Origin: CAVQJU01 sp963755195
GTDB lineage: Bacteria; Acidobacteriota; Vicinamibacteria; Vicinamibacterales; CAVVIG01
NCBI GenBank assembly: GCA_963755195.1
Contig: CAVWIZ010000006.1
Coordinates: 124,001 to 188,000, forward strand
DNA: 64,000 bases
Direction of reading: 5' to 3'
Shown: piece by piece, positions 43,942 through 54,529 of the stretch
How the letters are laid out: each line of letters starts with the position of its first letter
How positions within the stretch are numbered: position 1 is the first letter of the stretch
The notes under the pieces: model-generated
What the model was told of the DNA's origin: nothing
The model's input: only the letters and a program-made list of their open reading frames with translations
The model's database searches: none
Made by a program: the position numbers and the translations under genes

Positions 43942-45357
43942 TCAGACGCGTCTGGTTTTCCAGTGGCCCTGGCGGAAGATCCACACGCTCAGAAAGCACA
44001 TGGTCGAGAAGCCGGCGCTGAGCGCGATGAACGCGCCAGTCGGTCCGAATCCAAGCGGGTTCGCCAGCACCCACGCCAGAGGAATCTCGAGCAGCCACAG
44101 GCTGACCAGGTTGATCAGCGTCGGCGTCCGCGTGTCGCCGGCGCCGTTGAACGCGGCGGTCAGCGCCATCCCGTATCCGTAAAACAGGAAACCCGCCGAG
44201 ACGATTCGCAGGCAATGGATCGCGTGAGCCGCGACCTCTTCGTCCTTGGTGAACGCGCTGACGATCAACGGCGCGAACAGGACGAAGATCGCGCCGATCG
44301 AGACCAGACAGACCGTGTTGTAGACGCAGATCTTCCACGCGGCGGCTTCGGCGCGGTCGGGATGTCCGGCGCCCAGGTTCTGGCCGACGAGCGTCACCGC
44401 GGCGTTGCTCACGCCCCACGACGGCAGCAGCCCGAAGAGGAAGATCCTGATGCCGATCGTGTTGCCGGCGATCGCCGCGCTGCCAAAGGCGCTGATGATG
44501 CGCACGAGGCCCATGTACGACGCCGTGCCGATGAAATTCTGAAACGTCGCCGCGCCTGAGAGCGAGACGATTCTCCGCATGACGTGCGGATCGAACTTCA
44601 GGTGCGGCCACCGGATCCTGATGCGGCCGTCCGGGCGCGTCAGCACGTACAGCTGAATCAGCACGCCGGTCCACCGGCCGATGCTCGTGCCGATGGCGGC
44701 GCCCGTGACGCCGAGGCGCGGGAACGGGCCGAGGCCGAAGATCAGGCATGGTCCGAGGGTGATGTTGATCGCATTGGCAATCCACAGGACGCGCATGGCG
44801 ATCGCCGCGTCGCCGGCGCCGCGGAAGATGGAGTTGACGATGAACAGCAGCGTGACGCCTCCGCTGGCGCCGATCATCACGCGCGCAAACGTGGTGCCGG
44901 TGGACACGACGCCTTCGTCGGCGCCCATCATACGAAGGAGCTGTGGCGCGAACAGGATGCCGGTGATGCCGACGATCGCGCCGACCGCGAGCCCCATGAT
45001 GATCGACTGCACGGCGGCCCGTGCCGCGCCGTCGCGGTCGCCTTCGCCGATGCGCCTCGCGACGGTCGCGGCGGCGCCGACCGAGAGGCCGATCGCGATC
45101 GCGTAGACGATCGTCATCAGCGATTCGGTGACGCCGACCGTGGAGATGGCGTCGGTGAGGCCGAGACGCCCGACGAAGAAGACGTCCGCCACGGCGAACA
45201 CCGACTCCATGAACATCTCGAGCACCATCGGGACCGCCAGCAGGAGCACGGCCCGGCCGATGGGGATCGTCGTGAAGTCGGCGCTCGTTCCGCGAACGGC
45301 TTCGCGGAGCGTGGCCCAGAGCGATTCGGCGTCGCCGCCGCCAGCCGTCGTCGTCAA
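43942..45357 (-). CDS. MATE-family multidrug/sodium antiporter
   Basis: 471 residues with twelve hydrophobic helices in two similar halves. Typical MATE segments include LAVPMVLEMFMESVFAVADVFFVGRLG, the VGQNLGAGHPDRAE loop and FNGAGDTRTPTLINL. TTG at 45357 overlaps the TGA stop of the upstream EF-G paralogue, so translation is probably coupled. Last gene of the MarR-headed - strand run; likely a drug or toxin exporter. Confidence 0.92.
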   Translation of the reverse strand: MTTTAGGGDAESLWATLREAVRGTSADFTTIPIGRAVLLLAVPMVLEMFMESVFAVADVFFVGRLGLTDAISTVGVTESLMTIVYAIAIGLSVGAAATVARRIGEGDRDGAARAAVQSIIMGLAVGAIVGITGILFAPQLLRMMGADEGVVSTGTTFARVMIGASGGVTLLFIVNSIFRGAGDAAIAMRVLWIANAINITLGPCLIFGLGPFPRLGVTGAAIGTSIGRWTGVLIQLYVLTRPDGRIRIRWPHLKFDPHVMRRIVSLSGAATFQNFIGTASYMGLVRIISAFGSAAIAGNTIGIRIFLFGLLPSWGVSNAAVTLVGQNLGAGHPDRAEAAAWKICVYNTVCLVSIGAIFVLFAPLIVSAFTKDEEVAAHAIHCLRIVSAGFLFYGYGMALTAAFNGAGDTRTPTLINLVSLWLLEIPLAWVLANPLGFGPTGAFIALSAGFSTMCFLSVWIFRQGHWKTRRV

Positions 45358-47450
45358 ACTTCTTCGACTTCTACGCCGGCCCGCTCCGCTTTCGCCGCCG
45401 CGATGATTCTGGTTTGCAGGTGCGAGGGCACCTCGTCGTAGTGCGAATACTCCATGTGGTAGGAGCCGCGTCCGCCGGTCGCCGAGGTGAGATGCTGCTC
45501 GTAGGTCAGCATCTCCGACATCGGGACCTGCGCCTTGATGACCGTGGTCGCGCCGCGTGTGTCCATGCCGCCGATGCGGCCGCGGCGCCCGTTCAGGTCG
45601 CCCATCAGATCGCCGGCGAAGTCTGACGGCGCGTAGACCTCGACGTTCATGATCGGCTCGAGAATCGTGGGCCGGGCGCGTGTCATCGCATCTTTGAACG
45701 CCAGCGATCCGGCCAGCTTGAACGACAGCTCGTTGCTGTCCACGTCGTGGTACGACCCGTCGAAGACCGTCACCCGGAAATCGACCATGGGAAAACCGGC
45801 CAGGTAGCCGCGCGTCCGCGCGTCCTGGATGCCCTTCTCGACGGCCGGAATGAACTGCCGCGGGATCGAGCCGCCGAAGATGTCGTCCACGAACTCAAAA
45901 TCGGATCCGCGGGGCAGCGGCTCCACCTTGATCTTGCAGTCGCCGAACTGTCCGTGGCCGCCCGTCTGCTTCTTGTGACGGCCGTGCGCCTCGGTCGCGC
46001 CCTTGATCGTCTCGCGGTAGGGAATGCGCGGGGGCTTCAGATTGACGTCCACGCCGAAGCGCCGCTTCAGCTTGGCGACGGTGACCTCGATGTGCAGCTG
46101 TCCCTGGCCTGACAGGAGCAGCTCCTTGGTCTGCGGATCGCGGCTGTACTTGATCGACGGGTCTTCCTCCTCGAGCCGGTGCATCGACGTGCTGATCTTG
46201 TCCTCGTCGCCGCGAGTCTTCGGCTCGATCGCGTATGACAGCACCGGTTCAGGAAACGTGACGGCCGGAAAGGTGACGGGGTCGGCTTTTTCGCCCAGCG
46301 TGTCGTTGGTCAAGGTGTCTTTGAGCTTCGCCACCGCGCCCAGGTCGCCGGCTTTGATCTCCGGCACGTTCGTCTGTGTCTTGCCCTGGAGCAACGCCAC
46401 GTGGCCGAGCCGCTCCTGGGCGTCTCGCGTCTTGTTGTAGATGGTGGAGTCGGCCTTGACGGTGCCCGCGACCACGCGGAACATCGTGATTCGTCCGGCG
46501 AACGGATCGGCGACGGTCTTCCACACGAACGCCTGCGCGGGCCGTTTGTCGTCGGCCGGGCACGCCACATCGTGGCCATTCCGGTCCACTCCGTTGTAGG
46601 GCCGGTCGGCCGCCGACGGCGCGTAGTTGACGATGGCATCGAGCAGCTGCGGCACGCCGATGTTGGCCAGCGCCGAGGTGCAGACGAGCGGGAACAGTTT
46701 GGCCGAGGCCGTCGCGCTGCGGAGCCCGGCCACGACTTCCTCGTCGGTCAGCGTGCCCGCCTCGAAGAACTTCTCCATGAGCTTCTCGTCGACTTCGGCG
46801 ACCATCTCGATGAGCGCCTCGCGCGCCGCGTCCACCGCGTCGGACATGTCCGCGGGTACCGGCCCTTCCGTGAACGCCCCGCTCGCGTCGCTCTTGAAGG
46901 TAAACGCTCTTTTCGAAATCAGATCGACGACGCCTTGGAAGGATTTTTCTTCGCCAATCGGCAGTTGAATCGGAATGACGGTGCGGTTGCACGCCTCACG
47001 GAGCGACGCCAGCGATCGGTCGAGGCTCGCGCGCTCGCGGTCGAGCCGGTTGAGCACGACGAGGCGCGGCAATTTGAGGTCGTCGGCAGCTTCCCACACC
47101 TTCTCGGTCTGCACCATCACGCCGCCGACGGCATCGACGACGACGAGCGCCGCGTCGGCGACCTGCAGAGCGGCGCGGGCGTCGCTCAGGAAGTTGCCCA
47201 TGCCGGGCGTGTCGATCAGGTTGATCTTCTGCCTGTTCCATTCGGCGAAGGCCAGGCTGGCTGACAGCGTGTGCTTGCGTGCGATCTCCTCTTCGTCGTA
47301 GTCGGTGACCGCCGTGCCGTCGTCGACCTTGCCGAAGCGGTTGACCATCCCGGTGTCCGAAAGAATCGCCGACGTGAGCTGCGTCTTGCCGGAGCCCGTG
47401 TGACCAACGATGGCGACATTTCTGATGGCGGCAGCGTCGTAGACCTTCAT
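45354..47450 (-). CDS. Elongation factor G-like protein (EF-G paralogue)
   Basis: 698 residues. GTPase motifs are divergent from true EF-G: GHTGSGKTQLTSAIL, IDTPGMGNF and NRLDRERA instead of NKMD. Domains II-V are complete, ending with the RRGRIGGMDTRG and SYHMEYSHYDEVP blocks. Belongs to the EF-G-like group that lacks clear translocation activity in several bacteria. The true EF-G is at 21220. The position between efflux genes is unusual. Confidence 0.9.
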   Translation of the reverse strand: MKVYDAAAIRNVAIVGHTGSGKTQLTSAILSDTGMVNRFGKVDDGTAVTDYDEEEIARKHTLSASLAFAEWNRQKINLIDTPGMGNFLSDARAALQVADAALVVVDAVGGVMVQTEKVWEAADDLKLPRLVVLNRLDRERASLDRSLASLREACNRTVIPIQLPIGEEKSFQGVVDLISKRAFTFKSDASGAFTEGPVPADMSDAVDAAREALIEMVAEVDEKLMEKFFEAGTLTDEEVVAGLRSATASAKLFPLVCTSALANIGVPQLLDAIVNYAPSAADRPYNGVDRNGHDVACPADDKRPAQAFVWKTVADPFAGRITMFRVVAGTVKADSTIYNKTRDAQERLGHVALLQGKTQTNVPEIKAGDLGAVAKLKDTLTNDTLGEKADPVTFPAVTFPEPVLSYAIEPKTRGDEDKISTSMHRLEEEDPSIKYSRDPQTKELLLSGQGQLHIEVTVAKLKRRFGVDVNLKPPRIPYRETIKGATEAHGRHKKQTGGHGQFGDCKIKVEPLPRGSDFEFVDDIFGGSIPRQFIPAVEKGIQDARTRGYLAGFPMVDFRVTVFDGSYHDVDSNELSFKLAGSLAFKDAMTRARPTILEPIMNVEVYAPSDFAGDLMGDLNGRRGRIGGMDTRGATTVIKAQVPMSEMLTYEQHLTSATGGRGSYHMEYSHYDEVPSHLQTRIIAAAKAERAGVEVEEV

Positions 47451-47519
47451 CGGACCGCCCCCCTGTACGTGGAAAGGCGCATCATATCGACGCGACTCCG
47501 GGGCCGCAAGGTACCGGAG

Positions 47520-48821
47520 CTATTCGTAGCGAAGCGCTTCGATCGGGTCCAGACGGGAGGCCTTGAAGGCGGGATATAAGCCGAAAAAGATGCCCACCGA
47601 GGCGGAGAAGCCGAGGCCGATGGCGAACGACCACCAGGGGAGCGACACCGGGAATCCCGAAACCAGGTGGATGAGCAGGCCGATGCCGCTGCCGAGGGCG
47701 ATGCCGAGGACGCCGCCGAGGGAGGTCAGGAAGGCGGCCTCCATCAGGAACTGGAACAGGATTTCCGCCCGGCGTGCGCCCAAGCGCTTTTCTGACGCCG
47801 ATCTCGCGCGTGCGCTCGGTGACGCTGATCGACATGATGGCCATCACGCCGATGCCGCCAACCATCAGCGCGATGGACGAGATGACGACGAGTGCGAACA
47901 GGATCGCCTGGCTCACTCGCTCGTAGAGCTTCAGAATCGAGTCCTGCGTGAACAGGTCGAAGTCGTCCGGTTCGTCGAGCTTCAGGCCGTGACGCGAGCG
48001 CATGATGTTCTGGATCTCGTTCATGGCCGTCTGGGCGCTGATGCCCTCGCGAGGGACGACCGAGATCTGAATGTTCGAGATCGTTCCGAGGTTGCCGACG
48101 CGCGCGACGCGCAGGCCGTAGACCCGCTGATAGGTGGTGTGCGGAATGACGACGAAGTCGTCCACGCTGCCGCTGAAGCCGCCCGGCGACGGCCGCTTGC
48201 CGAAGGCGCCGACGACCTCGAACCGCTCATTTCCAATGCGGACCGTCTTGCCGATCGGATCGATGCCGGACTCGCCGAACAGCCGCTGGTAGGGCGCGTA
48301 GGCGAGCACGACGACGTTCTTCCGGTATTGCAGCTCCGTGCCGTTGAAGAACCGTCCGCTCAGGAACGGGATGCGGGTGCCTTCGGCGAAGAACTCGGAC
48401 GTGCCGAGGACCACGATCGGCTTCGTCTTGAGGGTGCGATAGAAGACGCGCTGCTGCACCGTCGGGCCGACGCTGCCGCCGAGTTCGAGATCGACATACT
48501 GCAGTGTCGTCGCCTGCGCTTCGAGAGCGCGGGCGTCCGACACGGTCAGGTTCGGCCGCTTCAGCAGGTCGCGGATCTCGCACTGTTCGCGAGGTCGGTG
48601 ATGCCGAAGCGCTGGATGAAGATCGTGTTCGGGCCAATCGTCGCGAACAGGTCGCGCATCGACTGATCGAAGCCGATGATGAGCGACGTCATGCCGACGA
48701 TCGCCGTGATGCCGATCACGATGCCGAGCACGGTCAGACCCGAGCGCATCTTGTTGGTGCGCACGGTGTCGAACGCCATGCCGACGACTTCCTTGACGAG
48801 TCCGAGGCGGATGATGGCCAT
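47520..48821 (-). CDS. MacB-like ABC transporter permease (FtsX/MacB_PCD), two frameshifts
   Basis: About 433 residues when corrected. ATG at 48821 starts VKEVVGMAFDTVRTNKMRSGLTVLGIVIGI, the first membrane helix; a periplasmic core domain follows; then the VTERTREIGVRKALGARRAEILFQFL block and three C-terminal helices ending RLDPIEALRYE. One base is missing near 48580 and one extra C lies in the run at 47779-47781, so the length stays divisible by three. No ATPase domain is attached. Confidence 0.8.
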
Positions 48822-48829
48822 CTAGCGTC

Positions 48830-50059
<1,230 letters not shown>

Positions 50060-50061
50060 AA

Positions 50062-50142
50062 AAAGGGCTGGAAGGGCAGGACGGGCGGGAAAGGCAGGAA
50101 CCCGTCCAGCCCATCCCGCCTGTCCTGCCCCGCCTGTCCTAC
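50062..50142. repeat. Palindromic word repeat, family G, between permease and adaptor genes
   Basis: GGGCTGGAAGGGCAGGACGGGCGGGAAAGGCAGGAACCC on the left and CCCGTCCAGCCCATCCCGCCTGTCCTGCCCCGCCTGTCCT on the right. Arms pair extensively. Same family as 29222-29297, showing that the repeats are not confined to ribosomal operons. Confidence 0.88.
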
Positions 50143-51491
50143 TTGCTACCGCTATTCTGCTTGTTGTCGACCTTCACCGGGTCGCCGTCGGCGATATTGC
50201 GGACGGAGTTGTACGGCCCGGTCACCACATGGTCGCCCGCCTTCAGGCCCGACAGCACTTCGAAGTACTTGTCGCCGGCGATGCCCATCTTGATCGGCAG
50301 GAACTCGACGCGCTTCTCTTTGTCCCGAACGATGAAGACGCCTTCTGTTTCTTTCCGCGTCTGACCGGGTTTGAGCTCCGCCGCCTCGACGGTTTCGCCG
50401 ACGGTGCTGCTTCGGCGACGCCGTTTGGGATCGATCGGCGCTTTCACCACCTGACCGTTCGCGTCGTATGTCAGCTCGCGAACGGCGACCGACGGAATGG
50501 GAACAGCAGCGACGTTCTTACGCGTCGCCGTCGTGATGTCGGCCGTGCATGTGAAGCCAGGACGGACCTCACTCACCTTCTCGTCGAGGATGACGACGAC
50601 CTTGAAGTTCGTCGCCTGCGTGCCGGCCCCGCCCGAGGCGGTCTGGATGGGGCTGTTGCCGATCTCGGACACGTGACCTTTGAACGACTTGTCCGGAATC
50701 GCGTCGATCGTGATCTTGGCCTGTTGCCCGAGCTGGACGTTCGGGATGTTGGTTTCGTCCACTTCGACTTCAGCCTGGACGATCGACATGTCCGCGAGCG
50801 TCAGCAACACGGTGCCCGCGTTGTTCATCGTGCCGATCATCGCCGTTTCGCCTTCCTGGATGTTGCGGCGCGTGACGATGCCCTCGATGGGCGATTCGAT
50901 GCGGACTTTGCTCAAATCGTATTTCGCGTTCTCGAGCGACGCCCGCTCCTGCATGATCCGGCTGTCCTGCGCCTTGGCGCTCTTCTCGCGTTCCTGCAGC
51001 GCCGACTCAGCCGCCTTGACGTCGTTCTCGGCTTTTTCGAGATCGGCCCGCGTGGTGAGCTGCTGCTTCCAGAGGCCCTGCTGGCGTGTGAGCGTCTGGC
51101 GCGCCTGCTCGAGCTGCACGCGTGACGTTTCCACCGTCTGCCGGAGTTGTTCGAGAGACGCCGAGGCCACCTGCAGCGACGCCTCGCTGTTGTCGACGCG
51201 GGTGCGCAGCGACTTCGGGTCGATCTGCAGCAGGAACTGGCCGGCCTTGATGCGATCGCCTTCGTTCACCGCCAGGTTGACGACGCGTCCTGCGGTTTCG
51301 GCCGTGATGTTGACGAGCCGCTTCGGCTGAATCTTGCCAGAGGCCGACACGATGGCATCGAGATCGCGCAGCCTGATCTGTTCGGTGGTGACCGACAGAC
51401 CCGTTTCACGGCGAAAGTAGAAGTTGGCTCCGACGACGGCGCCACCCACGAGCACAATCGTCAGGCCGATGAGAAACTTTTTCAGAGACAT
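50139..51491 (-). CDS. MacA-like periplasmic adaptor (RND/ABC membrane fusion protein)
   Basis: 450 residues. One N-terminal membrane anchor (LIGLTIVLVGGAVVGANFYF), lipoyl half-motifs around ASGKIQPKRLVNI and VRIESPIEGIVTRRNIQEGE, a coiled-coil hairpin (about 115-210, rich in Gln/Glu/Arg/Leu) and a beta-barrel domain. Typical adaptor for MacB-type exporters. The stop falls at the edge of the family G repeat. Confidence 0.9.
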   Translation of the reverse strand: MSLKKFLIGLTIVLVGGAVVGANFYFRRETGLSVTTEQIRLRDLDAIVSASGKIQPKRLVNITAETAGRVVNLAVNEGDRIKAGQFLLQIDPKSLRTRVDNSEASLQVASASLEQLRQTVETSRVQLEQARQTLTRQQGLWKQQLTTRADLEKAENDVKAAESALQEREKSAKAQDSRIMQERASLENAKYDLSKVRIESPIEGIVTRRNIQEGETAMIGTMNNAGTVLLTLADMSIVQAEVEVDETNIPNVQLGQQAKITIDAIPDKSFKGHVSEIGNSPIQTASGGAGTQATNFKVVVILDEKVSEVRPGFTCTADITTATRKNVAAVPIPSVAVRELTYDANGQVVKAPIDPKRRRRSSTVGETVEAAELKPGQTRKETEGVFIVRDKEKRVEFLPIKMGIAGDKYFEVLSGLKAGDHVVTGPYNSVRNIADGDPVKVDNKQNSGSK

Positions 51492-51506
51492 CCCGACTCC
51501 TGATAA

Positions 51507-52238
51507 CTACGACAACGCCGACCTGATGGCGGCGATGGTCACGACAATGACGCCGTAGACAACGAACAATCCCACGGCAATCGGGCCCGTTTTGCGCTTG
51601 TAGAGCACCCCGAGCCCGATTGCGATCGAAAGAGTTCCCCACACTTGAAACAGGTCGATCATCCCCAGCAGGAGCGCCAGGAACGACTTCTCCTCGAGGA
51701 ACGGCACGAACACCCCAAGGGTTGTCGGGCTCGACATCGTTTCGCGCAGGTAGTTGATTGGCACCGCGAAGGCCGCCTGCGACGCGCCGATCACCGTCGA
51801 ATGAGCGAGGATGGCATAGACCTGCTTGAACGTCGCGTCACCGCCGAGCAGCGCGTTGAAGATGCCGAGCAGAATGCCCGCGAAGATCAGCAACACCACG
51901 GGGACGGCGATGAGCTGTGAGATGGGTGTCGTGAAGCGGGCCCTTTCGATGCCCGCTTCCATGCGTTGCAATGCCTCGTCGTTGAGCTTCACGCCGAACG
52001 ACTCGACGATTTGCGTCTGCTGATCGAACGCCGCCTGCTTGCCGACCTCGGTCGAGAGCAGCACGAAGTACGCGCCGGCGATGACGATGCACGAGACCGC
52101 GAGGACGCCGAACCAGCGGGGTCTTGCGGCGACGTCCGCGTACGTCGCCCTTGGGGATACGAAAACGCCGATCACCCTTGCCAGCAACCCTTTGTGGGGA
52201 CCTGTCGCCGCAGGTGCTGAAGCCGCTGTTTCGGTCAT
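51507..52238 (-). CDS. Yip1-domain membrane protein
   Basis: 243 residues with about five hydrophobic helices and the start LLARVIGVFVSPRATYADVAARPRW, which is the Yip1-family opening. Lies between the MarR regulator and the MacA-like adaptor, 15 bases from the latter. Role unknown; may support the exporter. Confidence 0.8.
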   Translation of the reverse strand: MTETAASAPAATGPHKGLLARVIGVFVSPRATYADVAARPRWFGVLAVSCIVIAGAYFVLLSTEVGKQAAFDQQTQIVESFGVKLNDEALQRMEAGIERARFTTPISQLIAVPVVLLIFAGILLGIFNALLGGDATFKQVYAILAHSTVIGASQAAFAVPINYLRETMSSPTTLGVFVPFLEEKSFLALLLGMIDLFQVWGTLSIAIGLGVLYKRKTGPIAVGLFVVYGVIVVTIAAIRSALS

Positions 52239-52296
52239 TGTGGTCCTCGTTATAGACGCTCGACCCGGCTCAAGTGTTCCCAGGAAAGGACATATT

Positions 52297-52788
52297 TTAC
52301 CTGCGAGTGCGAGCGTCGCGCCGCCGGCGCACGCCCGCGGCCGCGGGCGGTGTGAAAAAGACTTCGCGAAGCACGCCCAGGCCGGCCTGGAGACGGCGAC
52401 CCGTCGGCGCGTCGAGCGGGGTGAGCACGTCGGCGAGGTGGCGCTCGGCGCAGCGTGCGACCCTGTCGAGGGCTGCCCGGCCCCCCGCGGTCATCTCCAG
52501 CAGCACGACCCGGCGATCGGCCTGGGGCGCCGTCCGTCTGACCCACCCCCGCCCCACGAGCGTCGTCACCGAACTGGACATGCTGGGCAGGCTGACACCG
52601 CGAAAGGCCGCCAGCTGGCTCAACGTGCGGGGGTGCTCGCTCAGCATGTGGAGCAACGGAAAATGCGCCGGCGCGGGCAGCTCGCCGGCCGCGCGGAGCT
52701 CGGCGGCAACGGTCCGCATGACCATCGGCATGATCTCCAGGAGCTTGCGCGCCGTGGCGCGCGCCTGCACGCGTGTCATGAACTTCAC
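52297..52788 (-). CDS. MarR-family transcriptional regulator
   Basis: 163 residues. Winged helix: HFPLLHMLSEHPRTLSQLAAFRGVSLPSMSSSVTTLVGRGWVRR, then the wing APQADRRVVLLEMTAGGRAALD. C-terminal tail is Arg-rich. It heads the - strand run Yip1-MacA-MacB-MacB-EF-G-like-MATE and most likely represses it in response to a small ligand. Confidence 0.92.
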   Translation of the reverse strand: MKFMTRVQARATARKLLEIMPMVMRTVAAELRAAGELPAPAHFPLLHMLSEHPRTLSQLAAFRGVSLPSMSSSVTTLVGRGWVRRTAPQADRRVVLLEMTAGGRAALDRVARCAERHLADVLTPLDAPTGRRLQAGLGVLREVFFTPPAAAGVRRRRDARTRR

Positions 52789-52809
52789 CCGAAGAACTTG
52801 TTAAGACGC

Positions 52810-52820
52810 CTAATGATTAG
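52810..52820. promoter_or_regulatory. Putative MarR operator
   Basis: CTAATGATTAG, a perfect palindrome around a central G, 22 bases upstream of the MarR start and the only AT-rich symmetric site in the divergent 159-base gap. Role inferred from position. Confidence 0.4.
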
Positions 52821-52947
52821 CACCACGAAGCTATCACGCGCGACGGCCGAGGATCAAATCCGGCCCGCGTCGGCTGGAGGTCCGCCTTGACACCGAAAAA
52901 CCTGATGTTTACCATGCAAGCTCCCGAGTGCCAGCAAGGAGTGTGAC

Positions 52948-53500
52948 GTGGTCGGATTCGTGCCCAAGGAGATGTTCTTCACCAAAGGCGTCGGCAAACA
53001 TCGCGAGAAGCTGACCTCGTTCGAGCTGGCGCTGCGCTCGGCCGGGATCGCCGCCTGCAATCTCGTGCGCGTGTCGAGCATCTTCCCGCCCGGTTGCCGG
53101 ATTCTTGTCGCGGTCGCAGGGCGCCAAGCGTCTCGAGCCCGGTCAGGTGACCTTCGTCGTGATGTCGGAAGGGGCGACCCGCGAGCCGCACCGGCTGATT
53201 GCCGCGACGGTGGGCGTGGCGATTCCGCGCGACCGCGAGCTGTACGGATACCTCTCGGAGCACCACAGCTTCGGCGAAAGCGAAGACATCGCGGGCGACT
53301 ATGCGGAAGAGATGGCGGCCGAGATGCTGGCCACCACGCTCGGACTGGACTTCGACCCCGACAAGAGCTGGGACGAAAAAAAAGAAGTCTACCGGCTCTC
53401 CAACCAGATTGTGCGGACCCAGAACGTCACGCAAACGGCCGTTGGCGACAAGAAGGGCTGGTGGACGACCGTCGTCGCCGCCGCCGTGCTCGTCGGCTAG
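52948..53500 (+). CDS. Pyruvoyl-dependent arginine decarboxylase, one frameshift
   Basis: 183 residues when corrected. GTG at 52948 starts MVGFVPKEMFFTKGVGKHREKLTSFELALRSAGIAACNLV; the self-cleavage site VSSIFPPG follows. One extra T at 53105/53106 breaks the frame after GCRIL. Downstream: LEPGQVTFVVMSEGATREPHRL, YGYLSEHHSFGE and the GDKKGWWTTVVAAAVL end. Makes agmatine from arginine, a polyamine precursor. Confidence 0.88.
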
Positions 53501-53561
53501 CCGCACGGTTTCGAGCCCGATCTACCAAAAAAGGCACGAAGAACACTAAGGTTAAGCCTAT

Positions 53562-54480
53562 ATGGCGAAAACCTTGGTCTCCCTCGCGTGCACTCTCATC
53601 ATTTTTGCGCCCCTTTCGGCGCGCGCGCAGCCGTACGAAAGCATCGGCATCCGTGCGCAGGGCATGGCGGGCGCCTTCGTGGCCGTCGCCGACGACGCGA
53701 CCGCCTCGTGGTGGAACCCGGCGGGCCTGGCCACCAGCCAGTCCTTCGTGGACCTCGTCGTGCTCGCCCACGAGGGGGGGAACGGGGGGGTCGCGTTCGG
53801 ATTTCCCTCGCTCGGTTTGAGCTATTACCGCCTCAAAATCAGCCAAATACAGCCATCCATCTCTACAGCGTCCGAGCCATCCAACCGACAAGATCTCGGA
53901 GCCACAAGTACGGGTCTGCCTGAGCCCGGTTCGTTCGAATTGGACCAGTTCGGGATCACGACGGGTCAATCGATCGGCAAGTATTTCGTCCTGGCGTCGA
54001 CGCTGAAATTGGTGCACGCGCTTTCTGATACGAAGGCGGATCTGGATATCGGCGCGATGGTGTCGATTGGCGTCCTCAGGCTGGGTCTGACGGTGCGCGA
54101 CGTCAGCGCGCCGACGCTTGGCGAAGGAGACCTGAGGCTCGAGCTCGCGCGGCGGGCCCGGGCGGGCGTCGCCGTGATCGCGCCGTCGCGCGGGTGGCTC
54201 AACCGACTGACGGTCGCCTTTGATGCCGATGTGACGACGACGCGTGGTAGACGGGCAGGACGAGCGCCGTATCGCGGCCGGCGCGGAGGGCTGGATGCTG
54301 AACAGCCGGGTGGGTGTACGAGGTGGAATTGGCACGAACACGTCAGGCGAGCGGCGATCGTTTACGTCGGTCGGTGCGAGTGTGGCGCCTTTCGCGCGGG
54401 TCTACTTGGACGGAGCGATGACTTTCGGGCCAGATCAGTCGCAGGATCGGTGGGGCTTCGACCTGAGACTGACGTTTTAG
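53562..54480 (+). CDS. Outer-membrane beta-barrel protein (PorV/UPF0164-like), one frameshift
   Basis: 305 residues when corrected. Signal peptide about 1-22, then YESIGIRAQGMAGAFVAVADDATASWWNPAGLA, the characteristic start of PorV/TraF-like barrels. One extra base at 54241-54243 separates the last third, which reads VVDGQDERRIAAGAEGWMLN and ends with an aromatic barrel terminus DLRLTF. A fragment of a CACGAAGAACAC repeat word lies before the ATG. Confidence 0.8.
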
Positions 54481-54487
54481 GTCACAA

Positions 54488-54517
54488 TTGACACTATTTG
54501 TCAACTTGCGGCATAAT
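54488..54517 (+). promoter_or_regulatory. Putative sigma-70 promoter of pilB with a TTGACA/TGTCAA inverted repeat
   Basis: TTGACA (54488-54493), 18-base spacer, CATAAT (54512-54517), 12 bases before the pilB ATG. The -35 box is half of TTGACA-CTATT-TGTCAA (54488-54504), which shares TGACA/TGTCA half-sites with the inverted repeats upstream of both pilA genes. Confidence 0.55.
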
Positions 54518-54529
54518 TAGAATCTTCGC

